This document shows, piece after piece, positions 52,818 to 61,932 of a DNA stretch of 64,000 nucleotides; position 1 is the stretch's first letter, and each line of letters begins with the position of its first letter. The stretch comes from Prolixibacteraceae bacterium (GTDB taxonomy: Bacteria > Bacteroidota > Bacteroidia > Bacteroidales > Prolixibacteraceae), in assembly GCA_009773765.1 (NCBI GenBank), contig WTWZ01000024.1, positions 1 through 64,000 on the forward strand, given 5' to 3'. The notes beneath the pieces are model-generated. The model had not been told where the DNA came from and made no database searches. It saw only the letters and a program-made list of their open reading frames with translations. Both the position numbers and the translations under genes were made by a program.

Positions 52818-55139
52818 TCAACCTATGATTTTAAGTTTAGCAAATTTCAGTAATAATTGTTTTTGTCCTGAACCGTGAAAAAATATTGTAGCCTTTATAT
52901 TTGGCATTTCGCCTTCAATTTTAAGCACTTTTCCTTCTCCAAAACGTTGGTGTTCAACTGTCATGCCCGATTGAATTTTGGAAGGGTCATCGGCTGCGAA
53001 TGCTGAATCCCCGCCTGTTTCTTTTAATGATGCCAGTTTTTTCCCGTAGATGTTTTGCTGATGGACTGATTTAAATACTGTTGTTGTTATTTGGCGTGTA
53101 AACTGTGGCCGTGTGGTTTCTGTGCCAAAAAAATTTCTGTTTCTGCCGGAATTATCAAATGCTGAGTTGCCCGATTGGTCGAGGTACTGTTCGTCCAGTT
53201 CTTCCAAAAACCGGCTGGGACTGCAAAAATCCAGATTTCCCCACCGGTAGCGCTGGTTTGCGTACGAAAAATATGCATTTTCTTTTGCCCTGGTGAGCGC
53301 TACATAAAACAACCGGCGTTCTTCTTCAAGCGCGTCGTCGGTTTGTTTTTCACCCTGCCGCAGCGATGGGAATAGGTCTTCTTCCAAACCAACCACAAAA
53401 ACATTTTTAAATTCCAGCCCTTTTGCAGAATGCACCGTCATTAAAGTTACTTTATCGCGGTCTTCATCTTTATCATTGTCCTGGTCGGTTAAAAGCGCCA
53501 CATCTTCAAGGAAGTTTCCCAGTTTTGCCGGTTCGCCGGTTTCCATGGCATTCAGGCTGAACTCCTTGATTCCGTTCAGTAATTCCTGGATATTATCATG
53601 CCGGCTCACGCCTTCAGGCGATATATCGTTGTAAAGTTCAACCAGGATTCCGGAATTTTCCGCAATCGTTTTAGCGGCATTAAAAGCATCGTTTTCTTTA
53701 GTGAAACCCTGAAAATTTTTAATAAGGCTGGTAAAATGCAGCAATTTGGCGATTGTTCCCTTATTGAGCGAGGCCAGATTATTTGTGCCGGTATTTTCGA
53801 TTATTTTCCAAATGGATGTTTCACCGGCAATGGCTGCTTCTTCAAGTTTTTCGAGGGTTGTGGCCCCAATTCCGCGTGCCGGAAAGTTAATGATTCGTTT
53901 CAGCGCTTCGTTATCGGCAGGATTAATGGTTAACCTGAAGTACGCCAGTAAATCCTTGATTTCCTTGCGCTGGTAAAAACTCAACCCGCCGTATATTTTG
54001 TACGGAATATTTCTTTTACGGAGCGCTTCCTCAAAAATTCTTGATTGTGCATTGGTACGGTACAAAATGGCATAATCGGAGTTTTTGTAATGGTCGCGCA
54101 ACTGGGTTTCGGCAATTTCCTGAACCACCATAAAACCCTCTTCGTTATCGGTAAGCGCCGAAAAAACTTTAATGGGCTTTCCGGGTTCGAGTTCAGAAAA
54201 AACTGTTTTCGGGATTTGCCTTTTGTTTTTTGCAATAATGTTGTTTGCTGCGTTTACAATGGTTTGAGTTGAACGGTAGTTTTGTTCGAGTTTAAAAATT
54301 TTATGTTCCGGGTAATCAGATTTGAAATTCAGGATATTTTCGATGCGGGCGCCGCGAAATGAGTAAATGCTTTGGGCGTCGTCGCCAACCACGCAGATGT
54401 TGCTGTTTTTTGAGGCCAGTTTTTTAACAATCAGGTACTGCGCGTAATTGGTGTCCTGGTACTCGTCAACCAAAACATAATCGAACCTGTCGAGGTATTT
54501 TTGCAAAATTTCGGGGTGGTCGCGGAAAAGCATGTTTGTTTTCAATAGTAAATCATCAAAATCCATTGCCCCCGAAAGAAACAAGCGTTTTACATATTCC
54601 TTGTAAATTTCGGCAATTTGTGGCATCCTCATGTTTTTATCAATAAGCCTGATTTCGGCATTATTGGCATAAACATTTGGCGTAATCAGGTTATTTTTTG
54701 CCATCGAAATCCGGGCAGCAACAGTGCCGGGTTTATAGGTTTTATCGTCGAGCCCCAAACTTTTTATGATGGTTTTGATAAGGCTTTTACTGTCGGCGCT
54801 GTCGTAAATGGTAAAGTTTGAAGGATAACCAAGAACTTCATGTTCGGTGCGTAACATGCGCGCAAAAACACTGTGAAAAGTTCCCATCCACAAATAGCGG
54901 GCTGTATTCTCGCCGACCACGGATGAAATTCGTTCTTTCATTTCGCGGGCTGCCTTGTTGGTAAAAGTAAGCGCCAGAATAGTTGACGGACGCACTCCCT
55001 GTTTTAGCAGATGTGCAATGCGATAAGTTAACACGCGCGTTTTTCCCGAACCTGCGCCGGCAATGATCAGCGCCGGTCCTTCGGTTTGCACAACAGCTTC
55101 GTACTGGGCTTTATTGAGTTCTTTTAAATAATCAAGCAC
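52818..55139 (-). CDS. pcrA: ATP-dependent DNA helicase of the UvrD/PcrA/Rep family
   Basis: 773 residues from a GTG start (55139). SF1A motifs: Q-motif LNKAQYEAV, Walker A AGAGSGKTRVL, Walker B VDEYQDTN (DExQ), motif III GDDAQSIYSFRGA, IV QNYRSTQTI, V VTLMTVHSAKGLEFKNVF, VI VALTRAKE. C-terminal ~50 residues form the PcrA Tudor-like domain (MTVEHQRFGEGKVLKIEGE). Unwinds DNA 3'-5' in repair and replication. A TAATTTTG element at 55169-55176 lies upstream. Confidence 0.95.
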   Translation of the reverse strand: MLDYLKELNKAQYEAVVQTEGPALIIAGAGSGKTRVLTYRIAHLLKQGVRPSTILALTFTNKAAREMKERISSVVGENTARYLWMGTFHSVFARMLRTEHEVLGYPSNFTIYDSADSKSLIKTIIKSLGLDDKTYKPGTVAARISMAKNNLITPNVYANNAEIRLIDKNMRMPQIAEIYKEYVKRLFLSGAMDFDDLLLKTNMLFRDHPEILQKYLDRFDYVLVDEYQDTNYAQYLIVKKLASKNSNICVVGDDAQSIYSFRGARIENILNFKSDYPEHKIFKLEQNYRSTQTIVNAANNIIAKNKRQIPKTVFSELEPGKPIKVFSALTDNEEGFMVVQEIAETQLRDHYKNSDYAILYRTNAQSRIFEEALRKRNIPYKIYGGLSFYQRKEIKDLLAYFRLTINPADNEALKRIINFPARGIGATTLEKLEEAAIAGETSIWKIIENTGTNNLASLNKGTIAKLLHFTSLIKNFQGFTKENDAFNAAKTIAENSGILVELYNDISPEGVSRHDNIQELLNGIKEFSLNAMETGEPAKLGNFLEDVALLTDQDNDKDEDRDKVTLMTVHSAKGLEFKNVFVVGLEEDLFPSLRQGEKQTDDALEEERRLFYVALTRAKENAYFSYANQRYRWGNLDFCSPSRFLEELDEQYLDQSGNSAFDNSGRNRNFFGTETTRPQFTRQITTTVFKSVHQQNIYGKKLASLKETGGDSAFAADDPSKIQSGMTVEHQRFGEGKVLKIEGEMPNIKATIFFHGSGQKQLLLKFAKLKIIG

Positions 55140-55168
55140 AATTAAACAGGTTATTAAATTAAAAAATG

Positions 55169-55176
55169 CAAAATTA
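55169..55176 (-). promoter_or_regulatory. -7 promoter element of the helicase gene
   Basis: TAATTTTG on the minus strand, perfect match, 30 bp before the GTG start. Confidence 0.45.
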
Positions 55177-55247
55177 TAGAGTCATACGGGTTTTTATTGC
55201 GGACTGTTTGATTAAACTGTTATTCCTCTTAACAAGAAAAAATTGTT

Positions 55248-56321
55248 TTAAATGAAACTATTTAAATCTATTTTTTTTATCTCTGTGCTAATAAATTTTA
55301 AACTTTCTTCATTGGTCATTTTTAATATCTTATGATCAAAACCTACATTCTTTTTCAAAATATTACAGATTTCTTTCGCCCAATAATTCATACTCATTTG
55401 AACTATATTTCCATCAATTCTTTTAGCCAAGTCTGTAATTCTACTTCCTTCTCCAATTCTATCCACTACAATTATGGTTGACATAAAATGAAGTTGTCTT
55501 CCAAATTCCATTTCACGTTCAAATCTGGAAACTTTATCTAAAGAAATTTCAGTGTTTCCCGGACCAATAAAACCAATATCAAATCGTACACCAGTGCCTG
55601 GTTTGAACAGTAATGTCGCGTCACTTTCTCTTTGAGAAAGCCAAAATACTTTTTTTGATTTTATTGATTTTTTCGGATTTATTTTCTCAAAACCTAAAAT
55701 AGTAAGCAAGGAACCTAAAATTAATTTTTCAAATAATTTCCCATACATTGATTTTTCTGAACCTCTTAAAGCTAAAGTTTGGGTACCAATTGCAGTGAAC
55801 AATTGCAAAACTGAAGGCCAATTTAAAAGATAGTTTTCTTTATCAATAGTAATTGTACCTTGTAAATCACCAAATTCAAGTTTCGATTGCTTTACTGCAT
55901 TTTTTATTGCATTTTCGAGTTCTTTTAAATAAGACTGAACTTGCTCCGAATCACTTCGTAAAACATTTTGAATACTTTTTCCTGTTAAACCTATAAACCA
56001 TTGAAGAAATATTTTCTGTTCAATAGATAACTTATTTGTTTTAAGTTCAGTGCTTATTATTTGTAGAATATTTTGATTGAAATCTTTAATATTCTTTGAA
56101 GCTTTTAGATATGCAACTAACATTGAAGCATTAGAAAGTGAAATGCGTCTTTGGGTCAAACCTTCTGTTAATGAACGGACATTTCCTCCACACAGAATAG
56201 AAGCAACTACATTTCGAATTATATCTTCACCAACACGCTCAATTAATTGACTTCCAGAATATTTCGTTAAACTTAAACCTAATTCTGGAATATATTTAGA
56301 AACGTTTTCTTTTGTTTTCAT
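55248..56321 (-). CDS. Putative type II restriction endonuclease (possibly CfrBI-like)
   Basis: 357 residues, AT-rich like its neighbour and unlike the flanking genes. Residues ~190-310 hold the most nuclease-like part ([60 protein letters not shown]), with acidic and Lys residues that could form a PD-(D/E)XK site, though the exact catalytic set is not clear by eye. Length and pairing with an N4-cytosine-type methyltransferase recall the CfrBI (CCWWGG) type, which is a guess. Its ATG overlaps the methyltransferase stop by 4 bp. Confidence 0.6.
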   Translation of the reverse strand: MKTKENVSKYIPELGLSLTKYSGSQLIERVGEDIIRNVVASILCGGNVRSLTEGLTQRRISLSNASMLVAYLKASKNIKDFNQNILQIISTELKTNKLSIEQKIFLQWFIGLTGKSIQNVLRSDSEQVQSYLKELENAIKNAVKQSKLEFGDLQGTITIDKENYLLNWPSVLQLFTAIGTQTLALRGSEKSMYGKLFEKLILGSLLTILGFEKINPKKSIKSKKVFWLSQRESDATLLFKPGTGVRFDIGFIGPGNTEISLDKVSRFEREMEFGRQLHFMSTIIVVDRIGEGSRITDLAKRIDGNIVQMSMNYWAKEICNILKKNVGFDHKILKMTNEESLKFISTEIKKIDLNSFI

Positions 56322-57517
56322 ACTACGTCAAAATTTAGAAAAGGTGTTTTGTTTTTGGTCAATTCGAGGTTTATTAGATTAACTTCATTTACCCTGTTTT
56401 GAAGCCAACTATGTAACTCTTCTTGAATAATCGTTATATACTCAGGGTCTTGTTCGAAAAGTACAAATCTCCTTCCTAATTTTATAGCTGCTTTTCCGAC
56501 AGTTCCAGTTCCGGCAAAAGGATCTAACACTACATCATTTTTGAATGAATAATATTTGATAACTTTTTCAGCCAGTTCCAAAGGAAAAATTGCAGGATGT
56601 TTCTGGGAGTGTGCTGGATGGATTTTCCAAATGTTTGTTGTTTCATAACCATCTTCAATTTTCGATGCTTCAACTAATTCAGGTATAGGATGTTTTCTAA
56701 TATGCCAGTCTATTAATTTTTCCGTTTTTTTTCGATATACCAAAATATATTCAGTAACTGGAACAGGTTTATATTGTAAGGGATTCCTATCCGCTGCAAA
56801 TCTTCTTCCTCTTCCAGTCGCCCATCCTGCGCCCTCTGGTTTAACCCAAATAATATCATCAATAAATTCAAAGTTTTCTTCAATAAATAGTCTATGAAAA
56901 TCGAAGGGAACAGCAATTCTTTTAGATGCTTCACTACGACTTGAACGCCTTATTAAGATTGGGGAAATGTTCATAATAAAAAAACGGCCCTCATTAAGTA
57001 CTCTATAGCTTTGATGAATTATTTTTTTTATTTTCAATAAGTATTCTTCGTATGTTAAATATTCTGCATATTCTGGTCGTGCATTAAAATAGGGAGGTGA
57101 TGTAAAAATTAAATCCACTGATTCATTTGGTGTTTCAGATAATAATTCTTCACAATCTCCAAATCCTACAGTATTTCTAAGATTTGATACTTTTGGTGTA
57201 CTTCCATTTTCATCATCACTTCCTTCCATTTTTTTTGAAGTATTGTTAAGTTTCCTTCCCAACAGTCTTGACTCAAGTACTTCCTTATTAGAACTTTTCT
57301 TTTCATTGATAAGAGTTGTAATTGCATCAATTACTACTTCACCAATATTTTCATTATTTTTTGAAAGTAGAGGAACTCTCCAGATATGGTATCTATCATC
57401 AATTTCAGGTAATCCAAATTCAATAGCTTTATCAAGTTCAAATAATTTTAAATAATCTAAAGCTACTTGTTTGGCTTCTTTTACTTCAGTAATTCTATAT
57501 TGTTTTTTCTTTATCAT
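56318..57517 (-). CDS. N4-cytosine-type DNA methyltransferase, RM system 2
   Basis: 399 residues. Motif [22 protein letters not shown] (~residues 138-157) precedes motif [21 protein letters not shown] near the C-terminus, the beta arrangement; TSPPY is usual for N4-methylcytosine. The first ~130 residues are an extra domain ([20 protein letters not shown] ...) that may bind DNA or the partner. Protects the cognate site from the downstream endonuclease. AT-rich and probably acquired. Promoter TTG-N20-TACATTTG at 57534-57564. Confidence 0.88.
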   Translation of the reverse strand: MIKKKQYRITEVKEAKQVALDYLKLFELDKAIEFGLPEIDDRYHIWRVPLLSKNNENIGEVVIDAITTLINEKKSSNKEVLESRLLGRKLNNTSKKMEGSDDENGSTPKVSNLRNTVGFGDCEELLSETPNESVDLIFTSPPYFNARPEYAEYLTYEEYLLKIKKIIHQSYRVLNEGRFFIMNISPILIRRSSRSEASKRIAVPFDFHRLFIEENFEFIDDIIWVKPEGAGWATGRGRRFAADRNPLQYKPVPVTEYILVYRKKTEKLIDWHIRKHPIPELVEASKIEDGYETTNIWKIHPAHSQKHPAIFPLELAEKVIKYYSFKNDVVLDPFAGTGTVGKAAIKLGRRFVLFEQDPEYITIIQEELHSWLQNRVNEVNLINLELTKNKTPFLNFDVV

Positions 57518-57533
57518 ATCATTTTAATATTTA

Positions 57534-57564
57534 CAAATGTATCAAAAAAGTGCATTGTTGGCAA
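57534..57564 (-). promoter_or_regulatory. Promoter of RM system 2
   Basis: Minus strand: TTG (57562-57564), 20 bp, TACATTTG (57534-57541), 17 bp before the ATG. Expressing the methylase first fits protection before cutting. Confidence 0.5.
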
Positions 57565-57810
57565 AATGATGACTCTTCCAAGTATAATTCATTCCAACGT
57601 ATAAAACGGTCATTGAAAGTTCCATGATTTTGTCAAATTTCTTTTCTATTTTTTAATAAATGCAGTGAAAATATATAACAACGATTGATTTATAGTGATT
57701 TGAATGTACTCACAATAGCCTATGTTTGCCTGCGAAAACCAATTTTTGTTTTGGTGCAGACAATTAAATAAAATTTATACGTTAATATTGTAGCTCAAAT
57801 CGTTGTTTTT

Positions 57811-59115
57811 ATGAATTACAAAACCTTTCTGTTTTTTGTTTTTTTAGTTTCAATGGCTCTGATACCGGGATTTTCCGGTGCCCAGATTTCTGCTCCAGGA
57901 TCGGCCGGTTCAGATAAAACCAGTTACCCCGTTTTTAATGAAACCGATAGTATTTATGTTTTTTGCGCACAAACAGAAGGGGCTGCGATTGCCGTATTAA
58001 GGGCAAATACAAGTTTGGAAGGCACAAAAACTTTTAACTGGGAAAAGTACAATCCGGTTTCGGCTACATTCGAGTTTTATTTTTCAGAAAGCACCGGCGA
58101 ACAAAGGTCCGAAATTTCGGGTTTGGCCGATGGTTGTTACCGGTTAACCATTACACAGGGCGAAAATACTTCGGTGCAAAGGGCCTGGGTTTTTAACAAC
58201 TGGTTTACAGCAGCAGCATCAATTACCGAATCGAATTGCGAATGGTTTAAGTTACAAGGCGAATTTGAAACGGGCGAATTGAAATATTACGATTTGGCAA
58301 GTAACGCTGAACTGACAATAAATAAAGATGTTAAGGTGCAGTGGAAGAAAGGGGACGAAAATGTTGCAACAGTTTTAAGTCCGCAGGTTTTTAACCCGCC
58401 CACCGCCAATACCGATTATACGCTCAGGGTTTACGATAAATTTTCGTGCGAAGAAAACTATGTGGTTACTTATACATCAATTGTTACCAAGGCCAGTTTT
58501 ACGACCGATAAACAAAACGGCGAAGCTCCGCTTATTGTAACTTTTACAAATACTTCCGAAAACGGGACCCCAGGTGGTTATGAATGGTTTTTCTTTCGCG
58601 ATTTGGACGATATTAAAGAGGAATCGAAGGGATCAGCCACTCCTGTTGACAGTATTGAAGTGATGGCATTTGAAAACAGCCCGGTTTACACTTACGAGTA
58701 TTCGGGTTCGTATATGGTAAAACTGGTTTCGAAAAAAATAACCGGACCGACCGTTTGTGTTGACACTGCGTATTTGCCGGGTTACATTATTGTTGATACT
58801 TCGTTTGTAGCGGTTCCCAATGTATTTACACCAAACGGCGATGGAACAAATGATGAATTTGCGGTAAAATTCTGGTCGATGCAGAGCATAGAAATCGACA
58901 TATTTAACCGCTGGGGTAAAAGGGTCCATCGTTGGGAAAGCGGCGATGTGCGCGGTTTCGAAAACACGTGGACGGAAACGGTTTGGGATGGCCGTTTAAT
59001 GGGCGGCCGGTATGCCAGCCCCGGGGTTTATTTTTACAACGTGGTTGGTATGGGCCGCGATGGCGAACGACGGCGGGCCCACGGCTTTTTCCATCTTTTC
59101 AGGGATAAGGACTGA
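57811..59115 (+). CDS. T9SS type B sorted secreted protein with PKD domain
   Basis: 434 residues. Signal peptide (NYKTFLFFVFLVSMALIPGF), beta-sandwich repeats, a PKD-like module (APLIVTFTNTSENGTPGGYE, ~245-265) and the C-terminal gliding-motility-associated type B domain (VPNVFTPNGDGTNDEFAVKF, IFNRWGKRVHRW, VWDGRLMGGRYASPGVYFYN, ~340-434). The domain directs export by the Bacteroidota type IX secretion system and surface attachment. Cargo function unknown (adhesin-like). Single gene. Confidence 0.92.
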   Translation: MNYKTFLFFVFLVSMALIPGFSGAQISAPGSAGSDKTSYPVFNETDSIYVFCAQTEGAAIAVLRANTSLEGTKTFNWEKYNPVSATFEFYFSESTGEQRSEISGLADGCYRLTITQGENTSVQRAWVFNNWFTAAASITESNCEWFKLQGEFETGELKYYDLASNAELTINKDVKVQWKKGDENVATVLSPQVFNPPTANTDYTLRVYDKFSCEENYVVTYTSIVTKASFTTDKQNGEAPLIVTFTNTSENGTPGGYEWFFFRDLDDIKEESKGSATPVDSIEVMAFENSPVYTYEYSGSYMVKLVSKKITGPTVCVDTAYLPGYIIVDTSFVAVPNVFTPNGDGTNDEFAVKFWSMQSIEIDIFNRWGKRVHRWESGDVRGFENTWTETVWDGRLMGGRYASPGVYFYNVVGMGRDGERRRAHGFFHLFRDKD

Positions 59116-59119
59116 AATA

Positions 59120-59767
59120 TCAGGAATGAGTTTGCAGTTCATTCAAAATCAGAGAAAATAAATCTTCTTCATTTTGTTCCTCAACATTGAAAATGATTTT
59201 GGGCGAAATCATAAACTTTTCAGTTACTTTATCAATAACTTCTTTGCGAACCGATAAAATCAGGTGGCTGCCTGATTTTTTTAAAAGTTGTTCAAGAGAA
59301 TGTGCCCAACCTCTGCCCTCAAGTTCAAGTTTCCCGATTTCGTCGATAATAATTAGTTTTGATTGGGAATTCATTAATATTTCATTCCCTTTGTCCATAC
59401 CAACCGGATCAATGTAAAATTTGCCAATCCGCTGCTGGTTTTCATTTCCCTGCACTCTCAGAAATTTTTTGGTTTCACCGGTCGGAATATTCACTAAATC
59501 ATAACCGGTAGTTTTGTCATTTTCCAAAATACGGGCCGAGTAAATACCTGATAACCGAATATTTTCGAGTAGAAATTTCTGGATCAGGTTTTGAATTAAA
59601 CTGGTTTTCCCGGAGCCAGTTTTCCCGGTGATTATGTAAATTTTTGGTTTGTTGAATGAGTTTTGCCTAATTTCATTCAAACGGCTTTCGGCATAACCAA
59701 TTAAATGATGAACAACGGTCACAGGGTTTCTCAGTATTGTTTTTACATTGGGCGTGTTGGCAATCAT
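59120..59767 (-). CDS. THEP1-like nucleoside-triphosphatase
   Basis: 215 residues. P-loop IITGKTGSGKTSLIQ (~45-59), Walker B KLIIIDEIGKLEL (~135-147) and a trailing Arg/Lys-rich helix, resembling NTPase_1/THEP1-type P-loop proteins that hydrolyse various NTPs. It overlaps the stop of the upstream membrane protein by 4 bp, so the two are co-translated. The first 40 residues (HHLIGYAESRLNEIRQ) are helical and could bind the membrane partner. Role unknown. Confidence 0.8.
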   Translation of the reverse strand: MIANTPNVKTILRNPVTVVHHLIGYAESRLNEIRQNSFNKPKIYIITGKTGSGKTSLIQNLIQKFLLENIRLSGIYSARILENDKTTGYDLVNIPTGETKKFLRVQGNENQQRIGKFYIDPVGMDKGNEILMNSQSKLIIIDEIGKLELEGRGWAHSLEQLLKKSGSHLILSVRKEVIDKVTEKFMISPKIIFNVEEQNEEDLFSLILNELQTHS

Positions 59768-60822
59768 TGCAGGTAAACTGTCGAGCGAAAGTTCGAGCGC
59801 CGCCGGAAGTTGCCTGAAATAGGTAGTTCGATAACAGGATTGTAAAGTTCGGTACCCAAAACCGTAAAGCCCATAATTAAAATGATTGCCCGCAAATTCA
59901 TTTCAATTCCGGTTTGAATGGCTTCTGGAGCAGAAACCGGTTCTAACTGCATTCGGGTTAAAACAAAAGCGGTAACCATGGTAATTGCAACAAAAAATAT
60001 CCACAGACGCGGACGTGCGATTTGTCGCAAAGCCCTTTTATACCGCATTGCCCAAACCGTTGCGATAACAAAAACCATGGCAGCCCAAACAGCAAAATGA
60101 ATGCGGCCCACCAGAAAAAGTGTTCCTGCAATTAAAATCACATTTAACGTAAGCCAGAATTTGGAATAATTAAATCCGTTGTGTTTTTGCTGCCGGGAGA
60201 AGTGGTTGTTTGAGGTATGAATAAAATTGCTGTTAGACAAAGGATTACTGACGATTTTTTTGCCCGTTCGAATACCAATAATTGCTGAAAAAACGCCAAA
60301 AAGCGCATAAAAAATAAGCAGTAAAACAAGTGGCGCCCAAACCGCATCGAACTTTAAAAATAACTGTTTCTCAGCGTATTTCATTAAATTGGTATATACT
60401 TCAACAATGTTGTAGCCATAGAAAATAATGAAATTGAATATTTTCTGAAATAAATTCCACGACATGGCCAGCGCCGAACCTAAAATGAAACCGGGAATCG
60501 TTCTGCCCAGCAACCTGGTTGATAATTCAAGTAAAACCGATTCACTGAAGATAGCGATCATCGGGCCAAAAATAACGGCGCTGGGCGACATGGTTTTCAG
60601 TAAGGCACAAATAACGCCGGCACGCCAGAACAAACCACTTTCTTTCCATTTGTAACTTGCCGAAATAAGTATTACAAGCGCAATTGCCGTGAGAATATTT
60701 CCGCTAAAAGGCACACGAAGGTTGTGTAAAAAGCTGCCCAGCACAATTTCTGATGAAGCCCAGATTGTTCCCAAAACAGAGGCTTTTATCCACTTTTCGT
60801 TCAGATGCGCTGTTTGTGGCAT
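59764..60822 (-). CDS. Polytopic membrane protein with ECF S-component-like N-terminus
   Basis: 352 residues, nine or so hydrophobic segments. The first ~190 residues (ASVLGTIWASSEIVLGSFLH, NILTAIALVILISASYKWKE, VIFGPMIAIFSESVLLELST) resemble substrate-binding (S) components of ECF vitamin transporters, but I cannot assign a vitamin. The C-terminal part has four more helices without such match. Linked by a 4-bp overlap to a P-loop NTPase and 20 bp after another membrane protein. Confidence 0.6.
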   Translation of the reverse strand: MPQTAHLNEKWIKASVLGTIWASSEIVLGSFLHNLRVPFSGNILTAIALVILISASYKWKESGLFWRAGVICALLKTMSPSAVIFGPMIAIFSESVLLELSTRLLGRTIPGFILGSALAMSWNLFQKIFNFIIFYGYNIVEVYTNLMKYAEKQLFLKFDAVWAPLVLLLIFYALFGVFSAIIGIRTGKKIVSNPLSNSNFIHTSNNHFSRQQKHNGFNYSKFWLTLNVILIAGTLFLVGRIHFAVWAAMVFVIATVWAMRYKRALRQIARPRLWIFFVAITMVTAFVLTRMQLEPVSAPEAIQTGIEMNLRAIILIMGFTVLGTELYNPVIELPISGNFRRRSNFRSTVYLQ

Positions 60823-60841
60823 TGCTTTTTAATTTGAATAT

Positions 60842-61771
60842 TTAAGCCATTTCCCTGTTTTCTGCAAGCAGGTTGAAATCATCGCCAAACATCGCAAAAT
60901 ATTCAATACTAAAAGTGCGGAAAGTATAACTTACCGGCAGCAGAATAACTGTGCCAATAAAAGGAATCATAATCAACAGAAGGCCAATACAGCAGGTCAT
61001 AACGGCTAATAAAATAACGGCAATTCCAACAGCAATTTTTAAAGCAAGAATAAGCAGTCCGTAAACAATAAAACTTCCCAAATTATTCACTGCCAGCGAA
61101 ATAAACTTAACCCACGCTTTGGTGGCCGACAGTTGGTGTTTGTACATTATTGGGACTACAAAATCGTTGAGAAAGAGCGAGATGTAAGCGGCAATCACCA
61201 GGAACCCAAACAGAATCACAACCATTCCTGAGATAAATCCAAATTTGGTGACTTCGGGAATTAACCCTTCGTGCATGTTTTTAAAAATCTGAAAACAATA
61301 GAAAATGAATAACAGAAAAATTGCCATCACTATCAAACCATAAATAAACTGCCACCAAAACAACGAATTGCCTTGTTTTCGGTAATCGTTCCAGGGTTTT
61401 ACAACTTCGTCTCGGTTATTTACAACATTATACAGAAACATAAATGTGCCGCGCGAATTTATCCAGGTCAGGATTATTGCTATTACCACCAGCATGATTG
61501 CGCCAAAAATGATTAACCCAAACCACAGCGGGTGCGATATTAACCATTCGATGGCCGTTGCAGGGAAGGAGTAAAATTTATCCCAGTCAAAATCATCGGC
61601 CTTAAAGCCCGAATTTCTTCCGCCACCGCCGCCACTGTTGCATCCTGGCAACTGTGCAAGAAAAGCCGTAAAGCCGATGTTAATCCATTTTAAAATATCA
61701 AAAGGTTGGAAAAGCGCTTTTTTCATTCGTTCAAATGCGTTCGAGAGTGGTTGGCCGTAGTTGGTATTCAT
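60842..61771 (-). CDS. Multi-pass membrane protein of DUF7544-like type
   Basis: 309 residues. Opens with an amphipathic stretch and PFDILKWINIGFTAFLAQLP, followed by a Gly/Asn-rich loop (CNSGGGGGRNSG) and six to seven membrane helices. Similar bacterial and archaeal proteins are uncharacterised. First gene of the three-gene minus-strand operon. Confidence 0.65.
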   Translation of the reverse strand: MNTNYGQPLSNAFERMKKALFQPFDILKWINIGFTAFLAQLPGCNSGGGGGRNSGFKADDFDWDKFYSFPATAIEWLISHPLWFGLIIFGAIMLVVIAIILTWINSRGTFMFLYNVVNNRDEVVKPWNDYRKQGNSLFWWQFIYGLIVMAIFLLFIFYCFQIFKNMHEGLIPEVTKFGFISGMVVILFGFLVIAAYISLFLNDFVVPIMYKHQLSATKAWVKFISLAVNNLGSFIVYGLLILALKIAVGIAVILLAVMTCCIGLLLIMIPFIGTVILLPVSYTFRTFSIEYFAMFGDDFNLLAENREMA

Positions 61772-61856
61772 TGCAGTAGTTTTTTTTGATGTGACAAGTT
61801 ACAAAAAAGCGGGCAACCTGTTGATATTAAATTACAAATAACTGCATGTAAAAATG

Positions 61857-61895
61857 GGTTAAAAAAGAAGGCCCCGGTTTTTGCAAACCAGGGCC
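61857..61895 (-). terminator. Terminator of the EF-G paralogue
   Basis: GGCCCCGGTTTTTGCAAACCAGGGCC (61870-61895) forms a long stem with one mismatch; on the minus strand it is followed by CTTCTTTTTT. 37 bp after the EF-G stop. Confidence 0.75.
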
Positions 61896-61932
61896 ATTGG
61901 ATTAGAAATATGTAAATTGGATTAGAAAATGC

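Noticed and set aside
57518-57810. Small RNA or gene in the 290-bp spacer before the T9SS protein
   Set aside because: Only AT-rich spacer with the divergent promoter of RM system 2 was found; no open frame or clear structure.
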